Assembly (NCBI RefSeq): GCF_020096995.1
Contig: NZ_CP083692.1
Coordinates: forward strand, 2,170,001 to 2,234,000
DNA: 64,000 nucleotides
From: Leucobacter sp. Psy1
GTDB lineage: Bacteria > Actinomycetota > Actinomycetes > Actinomycetales > Microbacteriaceae
Reading direction: 5' to 3'
In this document: in pieces, positions 20,312 to 28,177 of the stretch
Layout: each line of letters starts with the position of its first letter
How positions within the stretch are numbered: the first letter of the stretch is position 1
Made by a program: the position numbers and the translations under genes
The notes under the pieces: model-generated
Databases searched by the model: none
What the model was told of the DNA's origin: nothing
What the model saw: the letters and a program-made list of their open reading frames with translations, nothing else

Positions 20312-20710
20312 ATGAACCGTCACACCACTGACCGATGCGCCGCCGAGGCGGAGCCCACACACAACCAACTGATCGGCTCGCGCGGGGAGGCCATCGCTCG
20401 CGAGCATCTCGAACGCCGAGGCTGCACGATCCTCGCCAGCAACTGGCGTACCCGAGCCGGTGAACTCGACCTCGTCATACGCGACGGGGAGACGATCGTC
20501 GCCGTCGAGGTGAAGACCCGGACGGGGCTCGGCTACGGGCACCCGCTCGAGGCGATCACCGCGCGAAAGGCGCACAGGCTGCGGAGGCTCCTCGGCGACT
20601 GGGCCCGGACGCATGCGGCCCGCGGCGCACGACTGCGCGTCGACGCCATCGGCATCGTCCTGCGCGACGGTGAGCGCCCGCGTCTCGACCATCTGCAGGG
20701 GATCGCGTGA
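20312..20710 (+). CDS. YraN/UPF0102 family endonuclease-like protein
   Basis: This 132-aa protein has the PD-(D/E)xK-like core of UPF0102: [16 protein letters not shown], then [12 protein letters not shown] and [13 protein letters not shown], providing Glu, Asp and the ExK pair. The family is structurally like Holliday-junction resolvases but its role is unproven. The ATG at 20312 is preceded by GGAGG; the longer upstream frame is promoter sequence. The stop overlaps the ComM-like start (GTGA). The order yraN-comM-dprA is conserved in actinobacteria. Confidence 0.92.
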   Translation: MNRHTTDRCAAEAEPTHNQLIGSRGEAIAREHLERRGCTILASNWRTRAGELDLVIRDGETIVAVEVKTRTGLGYGHPLEAITARKAHRLRRLLGDWARTHAARGARLRVDAIGIVLRDGERPRLDHLQGIA

Positions 20711-22275
20711 GCGCGGGGGTGCCGCGCGCTGCAGCGATCGCGTTGCTCGGCCTCACGGGCACAGCCGTGATGGTCGAAGCGGCCGTCACGCGACAGCTCC
20801 CCGGCATGGCGATCATCGGGCTCCCCGATACTGCCTTGGGCGAGGCCAGACTCAGGGTCCGCACCGCGATCGCGCAGGCGGGGCTGAGTCTCAGCGAACG
20901 ATTCCTCACGATCAATCTGAGCCCGGCGGCGCTGCCCAAGCACGGTTCGTCCTTCGATCTCGCCATCGCGCTCGCCGGACTCGCTGCCTCGACTGAGATC
21001 CCCGACCACCGGCTGAGCGAGACGGCGCACTTCGGTGAGCTCGGGCTCGATGGAGGCATCCGGCGACCGGCAGGCCTTCTGAGCGCGGTCGTCGCCGCAC
21101 GCTCGCTGGGGTTCGAACGGATCATGGTCCCCGAATCCGGCCGAGTCGAGGCCTCGCTCGTGCCCGACATCGAGATCGTCACAGTGCCCGACCTCGCAGC
21201 GGCTGCGGCCTGGCACTCCGGAGCGCCAGGAGCCTGGAGGGAGATTCCGAGCGACCGGCCCGTCGGCTTCGGGACCTCTGGCAATGGTCCCCTGGCACCA
21301 CGATCACTGTCCGAGCCGGACATGGCGGACATCATCGGCCAGGAGGAAGCGGTCGAGGCGATGGTGGTCGCGGCAGCGGGTCGTCACCACATCTCCCTCA
21401 CCGGACCGCCTGGGGCGGGCAAGACGCTTCTGGCGAGTCGGCTCCCCTCGATCCTTCCCGACCTCACACCGGAGGAGGCACTGACGGCGAGCTGCATCGC
21501 CTCGCTCGGCGGTTCGCCCCTCACCGAACTCGTCAGGCGCCCACCCTTCGAGCGACCGCACCACACCGCCTCGCCGGCATCCATCATCGGCGGAGGAGGC
21601 GCGGCGGGCATTCGCCCAGGGGCGATCACCAAAGCCTGCCACGGAGTAATGCTGCTCGATGAAACGCCCCTCTTCTCAGCGGGAGTGCTCGACGCGCTCA
21701 GGCAACCGCTCGAGTCGGGGGTCATCGAGATCCACCGCGCCACGTTGCGCGCGACGTTCCCCGCCAGGCTCCAACTCGTGCTCGCATCGAACCCGTGCCC
21801 GTGCGGCAACGCGGACTCCCCCGACCCGGCGCTCGAGTGCACCTGCACCCCATATGCCCGCCGCCAGTACGGGCAACGCGTGTCAGGGCCGCTGCGTGAT
21901 CGGATCGATCTCGCGCTCCAGGTGCGCCGCGTCTCCACCGCCGTGTTCGCCGAAGCGTGCGCGGTCAGGCCCACCAGCCAGGAGCTGCGGAGCAGGGTCC
22001 AGCGAGCCAGAGAGCGGGCCGCGACTCGCCTCTGCAGGACACCGTGGAAGGTCAATGCCGAAGTGCCTGGAACCTGGCTGCGCGGACCTGCTGCGAAGCT
22101 GCCGCGGAGCCACACTGCAGTACTCGACCAGGCGCTCGGCCGCGGAGCGCTTACCCTCCGGGGCTACGATCGCACGCTCAGAGTCGCGTGGACGATCGCC
22201 GATCTCGGCGACCGAGAACTGCCCGATCGGGCCGACATCGCTCGTGCCCTCGCGCTGCGCGGAGGCCAGCGATGA
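20707..22275 (+). CDS. comM: YifB/ComM-family AAA ATPase (Mg-chelatase-like)
   Basis: This 522-aa protein has an N-terminal Lon-like ChlI domain (about 1-170, with LPGMAIIGLPDTALGEARLR and LTINLSPAALPKHGSSFDLA). The AAA+ core follows, with Walker A GPPGAGKT (233-240) and Walker B GVMLLDET. A Cys cluster NPCPCG...CTCTP and a C-terminal helical domain come after. In naturally transformable bacteria ComM is a branch-migration helicase that helps integrate DNA. Here it sits in a tight yraN-comM-dprA-xerC run with four-base overlaps, consistent with DNA uptake or recombination. The GTG start is set by the overlap with yraN. Confidence 0.93.
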   Translation: MSAGVPRAAAIALLGLTGTAVMVEAAVTRQLPGMAIIGLPDTALGEARLRVRTAIAQAGLSLSERFLTINLSPAALPKHGSSFDLAIALAGLAASTEIPDHRLSETAHFGELGLDGGIRRPAGLLSAVVAARSLGFERIMVPESGRVEASLVPDIEIVTVPDLAAAAAWHSGAPGAWREIPSDRPVGFGTSGNGPLAPRSLSEPDMADIIGQEEAVEAMVVAAAGRHHISLTGPPGAGKTLLASRLPSILPDLTPEEALTASCIASLGGSPLTELVRRPPFERPHHTASPASIIGGGGAAGIRPGAITKACHGVMLLDETPLFSAGVLDALRQPLESGVIEIHRATLRATFPARLQLVLASNPCPCGNADSPDPALECTCTPYARRQYGQRVSGPLRDRIDLALQVRRVSTAVFAEACAVRPTSQELRSRVQRARERAATRLCRTPWKVNAEVPGTWLRGPAAKLPRSHTAVLDQALGRGALTLRGYDRTLRVAWTIADLGDRELPDRADIARALALRGGQR

Positions 22276-23576
22276 CTTCTGACTCCCCCGCTCACCGCAC
22301 GGCCCTTGCGGGACCCGCGATCCGCCGCGCCCTCGCAGACATCGACGGCGCACCCGATACGGTCGCGTCCGACCGAGCCGCGGACCGGGCCGATGACCTC
22401 CTCGCCCGCATCGCCTGGTCGCGTCTCGCCGAGCCGGGTGACCGGGTCGCCCACGAGCTCATCGCCTGCCTCGGAGCGGAATCGGCGTTGCGGATGCTCA
22501 TGCGCGGCAGTACCGGATCCGATTTCCGCAGGGCGTGCGAGCGGCGCGTCGCAGAGACCGCCGATGAGGCTATTTCACCGCCAGAGGTCACGGACCGTGC
22601 ACTCGCCGCAGCGGTGAAACGCTGGCTCCCGCGACTCGACCGACAGGCCACGCACGAAGATGTCGTCAGAGCACAGCACTCCGGCCTGACCGTCGTCGTC
22701 CCCGGAGACGACCTCTGGCCGCGATCCCTCCACGACTTGGGCGCGCACGGTCCCCTTGTGCTCTGGGTGCGGGGCGACCCCGCTCATCTGTCAGGCGCCG
22801 CACTGTCGGTCGTGGGCTCCCGGGCGGCCAGCGGGTACGGGTCCGAGGTCACGGCAGAGTTCAGTGCCGCCGCGGCGGAGACGGGTGCGACGATCGTGTC
22901 CGGTGCTGCCTACGGCATCGACGCGGTCGCTCACCGCACCGCGCTCCACCTCGACCGACCGACCGTCGCGTTCCTCGCCGGCGGCGCCGATCGGGCCTAT
23001 CCGCGCGCGCACGAATCGCTCCTGAAACGCATCGCCGAGCAGGGGGCCATCTGCGCTGAGATGCCTCCGGGTGCCGCGCCGACCCGCTGGAGGTTCCTCA
23101 TGCGGAACCGACTCATCGCTTCGCTCTCCACCGCGACGCTCGTCACGGAAGCCGGCCCGCGCTCAGGCTCGCTGAACACCGCGGGGCACGCAGCGGAGAT
23201 CGGCCGACCGCTCGGGGCCGTGCCAGGGCCCGTCACCTCGGCGGCATCCATGGGATGCCACCGGCTGATCCGCGACTACGGTGCGACCCTTGTCTCCAGC
23301 GCGGCCGATGTGCTCGAACTGCTCGGCGCGGCCACCGACCCTCTGCCTGGCCCCGACACGGCAGCAGCGAGCAGGCAACCGGCTATACATCGCCGGCTCC
23401 TGGACGCGCTGCCGCTTCGCGGCACGCGCACACTGCGAGACGCGGCGGCGCGCGCCGGACTCGACCCCGACGAGGCCCGCGACGCCGCCGCCGAACTCGA
23501 GCTGCTCGGCTTCATGACCCGAGAAGAAACGCCGGACGGGGGTGAAGAGCGATGGCGCCTCAACCGTCGAGAATGA
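22272..23576 (+). CDS. dprA: DNA-processing protein A
   Basis: This 434-aa protein loads RecA onto incoming single-stranded DNA in transformable species. The Rossmann-fold core has VVGSRAASGYG, SGAAYGIDAVAHRTAL, FLAGGADRAYPRAHE and RFLMRNRLIASLS, then EAGPRSGSLNTAGHA. An N-terminal helical region and a C-terminal winged helix (RRLLDALPLRGTRTLRDAAA) flank it. The ATG at 22272 overlaps the comM stop (ATGA), which fixes the start within a much longer open frame. Confidence 0.94.
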   Translation: MTSDSPAHRTALAGPAIRRALADIDGAPDTVASDRAADRADDLLARIAWSRLAEPGDRVAHELIACLGAESALRMLMRGSTGSDFRRACERRVAETADEAISPPEVTDRALAAAVKRWLPRLDRQATHEDVVRAQHSGLTVVVPGDDLWPRSLHDLGAHGPLVLWVRGDPAHLSGAALSVVGSRAASGYGSEVTAEFSAAAAETGATIVSGAAYGIDAVAHRTALHLDRPTVAFLAGGADRAYPRAHESLLKRIAEQGAICAEMPPGAAPTRWRFLMRNRLIASLSTATLVTEAGPRSGSLNTAGHAAEIGRPLGAVPGPVTSAASMGCHRLIRDYGATLVSSAADVLELLGAATDPLPGPDTAAASRQPAIHRRLLDALPLRGTRTLRDAAARAGLDPDEARDAAAELELLGFMTREETPDGGEERWRLNRRE

Positions 23577-23580
23577 GTGC

Positions 23581-24510
23581 ATGCACCTGCACGACGCCAC
23601 CGACGAGTTCCTCGCCGCCACCCGGCACGAGTACGGCTACTCGGAGCACACGCTGCGTGCCTACGCCCGAGACCTGGAGTCCCTGCACGCCTTCGCGGGC
23701 GACAGGTCCACCGCCTCAGCACCCGTCGCCCTTGAGTCGCTCACCCTCGACCTGCTGCGCGACTGGCTCTGGGCGGAGCAGCAGCGCGGCCTCGCTCCCA
23801 CGACGATCGCGCGCCGCGTCGCGACCGCCAAGTCCTTCGGCAAATGGCTCGAACACCGCGGACTCGTCCCTGGCAACCCTGCCTCCCGACTGCGCGCGCC
23901 TCAGGCTCCCCGCACCCTCCCCCGGGTGCTCGGCAACGAGCAGATCACCCGGATCATGGAGCGCGCGGCGCAGCGCGCCGAGCACGGCACGCCGCAGCAG
24001 ATCAGGGACCGCGCAATCCTCGAGCTGCTCTACGCCACGGCGCTCCGGGTGTCAGAGCTCTGCACCCTCCGCCTGACCGGCCTCGACCGGCTCGAGCGCA
24101 CCGTCCGCGTCCGGGGTAAGGGCGACCGCGAACGAGTGGTCCCCTTCGGTGCCCCAGCAGCTCACGCCATCGACGACTACCTGGAGCGCGGCAGACCCGC
24201 CATCATCGCCGAGTCGGACGGAACGACCGTCGCTGCCGAGGTCTTCCTCGGCAGCGACGGCCTCCCCCTGACCACGCAGGCCGTCTACCGTCTCGTCGCG
24301 CGTGAACTCGCGCAGGAGCCCGGGGGTGGCCCGCGCGGCCCGCACACGTTCCGCCACACCGCCGCGACGCATTTGCTCGACGGCGGAGCCGACCTCCGCG
24401 TCGTGCAGGAGCTCCTCGGTCACGCAAGCCTGTCGAGCACCCAGGTGTACACACACGTATCGACCGAGCGACTCGCGGAGAGTTACCGCCAGGCACACCC
24501 TCGGGCATGA
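23581..24510 (+). CDS. xerC: Tyrosine recombinase XerC
   Basis: This 309-aa protein has all catalytic residues: Arg156 (ALRVSELC), Lys180 (RGKGDRERVVPF), His255 and Arg258 (HTFRHTAATHLL), His281 (LLGHASLSS) and nucleophile Tyr290 (VYTHVS). The N-terminal SAM-like domain (ATRHEYGYSEHTLRAYARDL) matches XerC, which with XerD resolves chromosome dimers at dif. The ATG at 23581, five bases after the dprA stop, is preferred. An in-frame GTG at 23542 would add 13 residues and overlap dprA. Position at the end of the dprA run and high similarity to XerC favour the housekeeping role over a mobile-element integrase. Confidence 0.92.
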   Translation: MHLHDATDEFLAATRHEYGYSEHTLRAYARDLESLHAFAGDRSTASAPVALESLTLDLLRDWLWAEQQRGLAPTTIARRVATAKSFGKWLEHRGLVPGNPASRLRAPQAPRTLPRVLGNEQITRIMERAAQRAEHGTPQQIRDRAILELLYATALRVSELCTLRLTGLDRLERTVRVRGKGDRERVVPFGAPAAHAIDDYLERGRPAIIAESDGTTVAAEVFLGSDGLPLTTQAVYRLVARELAQEPGGGPRGPHTFRHTAATHLLDGGADLRVVQELLGHASLSSTQVYTHVSTERLAESYRQAHPRA

Positions 24511-24523
24511 CGGGCATGACCTG

Positions 24524-24577
24524 CGCTGGCCGCGCACGGCTTCGACGTTCCGCTGGCCGCGCACGGCTTCGACGTTC
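24524..24577 (+). repeat. Two tandem copies of a 27-bp unit downstream of xerC
   Basis: CGCTGGCCGCGCACGGCTTC plus GACGTTC is repeated exactly at 24524-24550 and 24551-24577. It is followed by a 7-bp hairpin ATCGAGG-TTCT-CCTCGAT (24586-24603) and another ATCGAGG about 50 bases on. The whole 222-bp gap to the next gene (convergent) holds nothing else I recognise. The hairpin might act as a weak terminator. Confidence 0.8.
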
Positions 24578-24732
24578 CGCTCAATATCGAGGTTCTCCTC
24601 GATCTGAGGGCAGTGGCAGATCGAGCGGAGCGTCGATATCGAGGAGATCGTGAAAACCGGCACGGGGAACGCGCAACCGGCACACCTCAAGCACAACCCG
24701 CGCGCCACAACCCGCACACCGCAAGAGGCGAC

Positions 24733-25254
24733 TCACCAGGGCAGCAACTCGGGGACTCCGCTGAGATAGCGCATCGGATTCACGTACTCGCCGTCAACCC
24801 GCACCCCCAGGTGGACGCAGGCTGCAGTGCAGTGCCCGTCGAGGATCGTGCCGATCGTCTGACCACGCTGCACGAGATCGCCCTCTGCGAGCGGCGTTTC
24901 GACGGGTTCGAGGGAGAGCACGGTCCGACGGTCGACCCGGATGGAGATCACTCCGCGCCCCGCAACGGGACCGGCGAAACTCACCACTCCATCCGCTGGA
25001 GCAAGGAGGGCGCGTCCGCTCACCGCGGCGAGATCGACGCCGCGGTGCCCCGCCGCATAGGGAGTGGGTGGCGGCTCGTACCCCCGGATGAGTTGCAGTG
25101 GACGCCCGGCTGGCGGTTCCCACTTCTCGATCAGCGACGACGCACCTGCCGACTCCCCCGGATGGAGCAGCAGCAACAGCAACAGCACCGTGGCCAGCAC
25201 CCCCGCCCAGGCTCGATGAGTCCGGGCGCCGAGGGAGAACCGTTCGCGTCGCAT
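24733..25254 (-). CDS. Secreted M23/LytM-family peptidase-like protein
   Basis: This 173-aa protein has a signal segment (about 15-36, leucine-rich) and then a LytM fold. The metal ligands His70 and Asp74 (GHRGVDLAA) and His148 (CVHLGVRV) are present. The first His of the usual HxH, a catalytic residue, is Cys146. The protein ends NPMRYL like other M23 enzymes. It may cut peptidoglycan cross-bridges or act as a non-catalytic amidase activator; the Cys substitution leaves that open. A -10-like CAGAGT sits six bases before the ATG. Confidence 0.87.
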   Translation of the reverse strand: MRRERFSLGARTHRAWAGVLATVLLLLLLLHPGESAGASSLIEKWEPPAGRPLQLIRGYEPPPTPYAAGHRGVDLAAVSGRALLAPADGVVSFAGPVAGRGVISIRVDRRTVLSLEPVETPLAEGDLVQRGQTIGTILDGHCTAACVHLGVRVDGEYVNPMRYLSGVPELLPW

Positions 25255-25387
25255 GCCCAGACTCTGTCACGCGGGCTGAGGGACGCGCCTGCGTCTTCGC
25301 TTCCCTGTGGAGGACGCGCCGAAGAACGTCTCGAATGTCAGCTGTGCACGGACTCGGGTCTCATCAGAGCAGCCCGAGTCACCCGAG

Positions 25388-25711
25388 TCACTCGTCGAGC
25401 GCGAGCTCCTGGGGAAGCTTGAACTCGCGTGCCGAGAGCTCCTCGACGTTGACGTCCTTGAACGTGAGCACTCGTACCGATTTCACGAACCGGTCGGCGC
25501 GGTAGACGTCCCATACCCACACGTCTTTCATCGCGAGTTCGAAGTAGAAATCGCTCCCCGCGTCCTGACGCGTGAGGTCGACCTCGTTCGCGAGGTAGAA
25601 CCGTCGCTCGGTCTCCACGACGTAGCGAAATTGACCGACGACGTCCCGGTACTCTCGGAACAGCGAGAGCTCGGCATCGCGTTCGTAATCGTCCAGATCG
25701 TCTTCATTCAT
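25388..25711 (-). CDS. DUF2469-family protein
   Basis: This 107-aa acidic protein begins MNEDDLDDYERDAELSLFRE, followed by YRDVVGQFRYVVETERRFYL and VWDVYRADRFVKSVRVLTFK, typical of the short, well-conserved actinobacterial DUF2469 family found near yraN. No catalytic motif is visible and the function is unknown. The start at 25711 rather than 25720 is supported by AGGA eight bases upstream. TAGGAT lies seven bases before the ATG, so it could alternatively be leaderless. Confidence 0.9.
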   Translation of the reverse strand: MNEDDLDDYERDAELSLFREYRDVVGQFRYVVETERRFYLANEVDLTRQDAGSDFYFELAMKDVWVWDVYRADRFVKSVRVLTFKDVNVEELSAREFKLPQELALDE

Positions 25712-25752
25712 CACGTCCATCCTACGCGCTGGCAGCCCACCCCGTTTCCGGA

Positions 25753-25787
25753 TTGACAGACTCGAATACATGTTCGAATATGGGTGC
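25753..25787 (+). promoter_or_regulatory. LexA-controlled, probably leaderless promoter of the mutasome operon
   Basis: A perfect -35 TTGACA (25753-25758), a 17-base spacer and GAATAT (25776-25781) place +1 on the ATG at 25788. The LexA-type palindrome TCGAATACATGTTCGA (25762-25777) fills the spacer. It differs from the actinobacterial SOS box TCGAAC-N4-GTTCGA at one base. Bound LexA would block RNA polymerase directly, so the downstream operon should be damage-inducible. Confidence 0.88.
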
Positions 25788-26549
25788 ATGTCCTCGCCCG
25801 TTCCGACCTCGCTGCAGCACCGCATCGACACGATGCAGCCGCTCCGCCTGGCCGAGCGCACCCTCCCGACCGCCGGACCACTGCGTCCACTCCTGCCAGC
25901 CGGCGGCCTGCGCAAGGGCGCCGCCTACGCGGTGCACGGATCCGCCACTCTGGGGCTCGCACTCCTCGCCGAAGCCTCGGCCGCAGGCGAGTGGTGCGGC
26001 ATTGTCGGGGCACCCGACCTCCACCCCGAAGCCGCCGCACGCCTCGGGGTTGCGCTCGACCGATGCGCGCTCGTTCCACGGCCGGGCACCCGCGCACTCG
26101 GCATCGCCAGCACACTCGCGGAGACGCTCTCACTCGTACTGGTGTACGATATTTCCGCGCCGACCCACCGCGATGCCGCTCGCCTGGCGGCGAAACTGCG
26201 CGACAGCGGAGCCGCACTCATCGTGCTCGGCGACTGGCCGCGCGCGGAGAGCGAATTGCGCGTGACCGCTTCCCGCTGGTCGGGGCTCGGCGAGGGCCAC
26301 GGAGTGCTGCGCGGCCGGGAACTCACGGTTCGCTCGCAGGATCGGCGCGGGGTCACGGTGCACCGGGTGCACCTGGAGACCGGTCGTTTGGAAACCGGCC
26401 GGTTGGAGGCTCAGGATCGCGGACCGCGGATCACGAGTGCCGCATCGCCCGAGCGAGAGTTCCCGCGCCCCGCAGCGGTTGCTGCACCGGCAGCCGACCA
26501 TGACCGTCCCTCCGAGCTGACGGCAGAACCAGCCTGGGAGTTCGCATGA
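25788..26549 (+). CDS. imuA': ImuA'-type mutasome protein
   Basis: This 253-aa protein is the accessory subunit of the actinobacterial mutasome, which links ImuB and DnaE2 in damage-induced mutagenesis. It has a RecA/SulA-like fold with PAGGLRKGAAYAVHGSATL, without a canonical Walker A, and LIVLGDWPRAESELRV. The C-terminal about 50 residues are Pro/Ala-rich, with a small internal duplication LETGRLETGRLE. The ATG at 25788 is chosen because the only upstream in-frame ATG (25770) lies inside the LexA operator. The stop overlaps imuB (ATGA). Confidence 0.85.
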   Translation: MSSPVPTSLQHRIDTMQPLRLAERTLPTAGPLRPLLPAGGLRKGAAYAVHGSATLGLALLAEASAAGEWCGIVGAPDLHPEAAARLGVALDRCALVPRPGTRALGIASTLAETLSLVLVYDISAPTHRDAARLAAKLRDSGAALIVLGDWPRAESELRVTASRWSGLGEGHGVLRGRELTVRSQDRRGVTVHRVHLETGRLETGRLEAQDRGPRITSAASPEREFPRPAAVAAPAADHDRPSELTAEPAWEFA

Positions 26550-28156
26550 CGCCCTCGCACCGGCGCGTGATGGCGCTCTGGATTCCCGACTGGCCGGTGC
26601 ACGCTCACCTCGCCGAGCACCCCGAAGCGGGTTCTCCGCCTGGCCAGCCTGACGCCCCCGTGGCGCTCCTGGCAGCACGCCGGGTCTCGGCATGCTCTGC
26701 CGAGGCCCGGGCCGCGGGAGTGCGGGTCGGACTCAAGGAGCACGAGGCGAGATTCCGCTGCCCCGATCTCCGGCTGCGCACGCACGATCCCGAGGTCGAT
26801 GCTCGCCGCTTCGAGCCGGTCCTCGCCGCGCTCGAAGCACTCGTACCGGAGGTCGAAGCGGTGAGACCGGGACTGTGCGCGGTGCGCGCGCGAGGCCCGG
26901 CTCGCTACTACAGCGGGGAGATGCAGGCTGCGGTGGCGATCCGCGAGGCGATCGTCGAACTCGGCTTTCCCGGGGCACGGGTCGGTGTGGCCGAAGGGCG
27001 GTTCGCCGCCGAACAGGCCGCTCGATCCTCCGCGGATGATCCCTGCGTCGAGGCGCCGGCACCCGGCGTACGACTCGTCGCCGCTGCGGATACCGCGTCG
27101 TTCCTCGGCCCGTTGCCGATCGCTCGCGCCGCGGGCACCGAACTGGGCGATGTGCTGCGCGGTCTCGGCATCCATACGCTCGGCTCTCTGGCCGCGTTGC
27201 CGACCGCGGCCGTGCAAGACCGGTTCGGGCGGGCTGGCAGCATCGCCCGCAGGCTCGCGGCGGGTGATGATCCCGCCGACGGGCCGCTCATCGTGCCGCG
27301 GGAGCGGCCCCAGGATTTCGCAGCCGAGCTCGCGTTCGAACCCCCGATCGACGGCGCCGATCCCCTCGCGTTCGCCTGCAGCACGACCGCCGAGCGTTTC
27401 GTCGCCGATCTCGTCGGCGCGGGTCTCATCTGCACCGAGATCAGCGTGGAGCTGACCGATGACATCGGCGTGAGGCACGAGCGGAACTGGGCGCACCCGA
27501 AGCACTTCGACGGACCCGACGTGCTGAACCGGGTGCGCTGGCAGGCAGAAGCCCTCCCCCGCGACGCCGACCGCGCTGGGGCCGGCGTCGCGCACGTGCG
27601 GATCACCCCGATCCGCACCGACCGCGCAGCGCACCACGAACCCGGACTGTGGAGCAGCGACTCTGACCCGCGCGTGCACCACGTGCTCAGTCGCGTGCAG
27701 AGCCTCGTCGGCCACGAGGGAGTCGTCACCGCCCAGCTCACGGGAGGCCGGTTGCTGCGGGACCGACGGCGGTGGGTGCCCTGGGGCACGCGCACCCCCG
27801 GGGCTGAGACACGCAGTCGGCCCCCCGATCACCCGTGGCCGGGAGCCCTCCCGCCCCCGCACCCCGTCTCCGTCTTCGATCCGCCGGTGCCTGCCGAATG
27901 CCTCACCGCCGACGGCACCCCCGTAGCGATGAGCGAGGACGGCGACGCACTCACCCACCCGCCCTCGCGGTTGCGCATCCCCTCAGCGGGTGTCGACGAC
28001 CCCGTCGAGGCATGGTCCCCGCCGTGGCCGCTGCACGAACGGTGGTGGGCGGGCACTCCGCCGCGCTTCCGCCTCCAACTGGCCCTGCGGAACGGGGACG
28101 CCTGGCTGCTCCTGCACCAGCGCGGATCGTGGTTCGCGGAGGGCCACTACGACTGA
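26546..28156 (+). CDS. imuB: ImuB, catalytically inactive Y-family polymerase homologue
   Basis: This 536-aa protein starts with RRVMALWIPDWPVHAHLAEH, the ImuB counterpart of the Y-family N-terminus. The acidic metal ligands of true Y-family polymerases are not seen: the first motif reads LWIPDWPV, and the SxDE site region reads VRPGLCAVRAR. The little-finger region follows. In mycobacteria ImuB bridges DnaE2 and the beta clamp through a clamp-binding motif; I do not see an obvious QLPLWG-like motif here, only RRRWVPWGTR. Coupled to imuA' (ATGA) and 21 bases before dnaE2. Confidence 0.88.
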   Translation: MTPSHRRVMALWIPDWPVHAHLAEHPEAGSPPGQPDAPVALLAARRVSACSAEARAAGVRVGLKEHEARFRCPDLRLRTHDPEVDARRFEPVLAALEALVPEVEAVRPGLCAVRARGPARYYSGEMQAAVAIREAIVELGFPGARVGVAEGRFAAEQAARSSADDPCVEAPAPGVRLVAAADTASFLGPLPIARAAGTELGDVLRGLGIHTLGSLAALPTAAVQDRFGRAGSIARRLAAGDDPADGPLIVPRERPQDFAAELAFEPPIDGADPLAFACSTTAERFVADLVGAGLICTEISVELTDDIGVRHERNWAHPKHFDGPDVLNRVRWQAEALPRDADRAGAGVAHVRITPIRTDRAAHHEPGLWSSDSDPRVHHVLSRVQSLVGHEGVVTAQLTGGRLLRDRRRWVPWGTRTPGAETRSRPPDHPWPGALPPPHPVSVFDPPVPAECLTADGTPVAMSEDGDALTHPPSRLRIPSAGVDDPVEAWSPPWPLHERWWAGTPPRFRLQLALRNGDAWLLLHQRGSWFAEGHYD

Positions 28157-28177
28157 TGCCGCTCCTGAGGAGGACTC

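Noticed and set aside
23581..24510. Phage or island integrase instead of XerC
   Set aside because: The N-terminal domain and dprA linkage fit housekeeping XerC and no other mobile genes are nearby.
24524..24577. Possible CRISPR or dif-related array after xerC
   Set aside because: Only two directly adjoining 27-bp copies with no spacers, and no dif-like palindrome.
25770..25787. ATG at 25770 as start of imuA'
   Set aside because: It lies inside the LexA operator and between -35 and +1, so it would not be in the mRNA.
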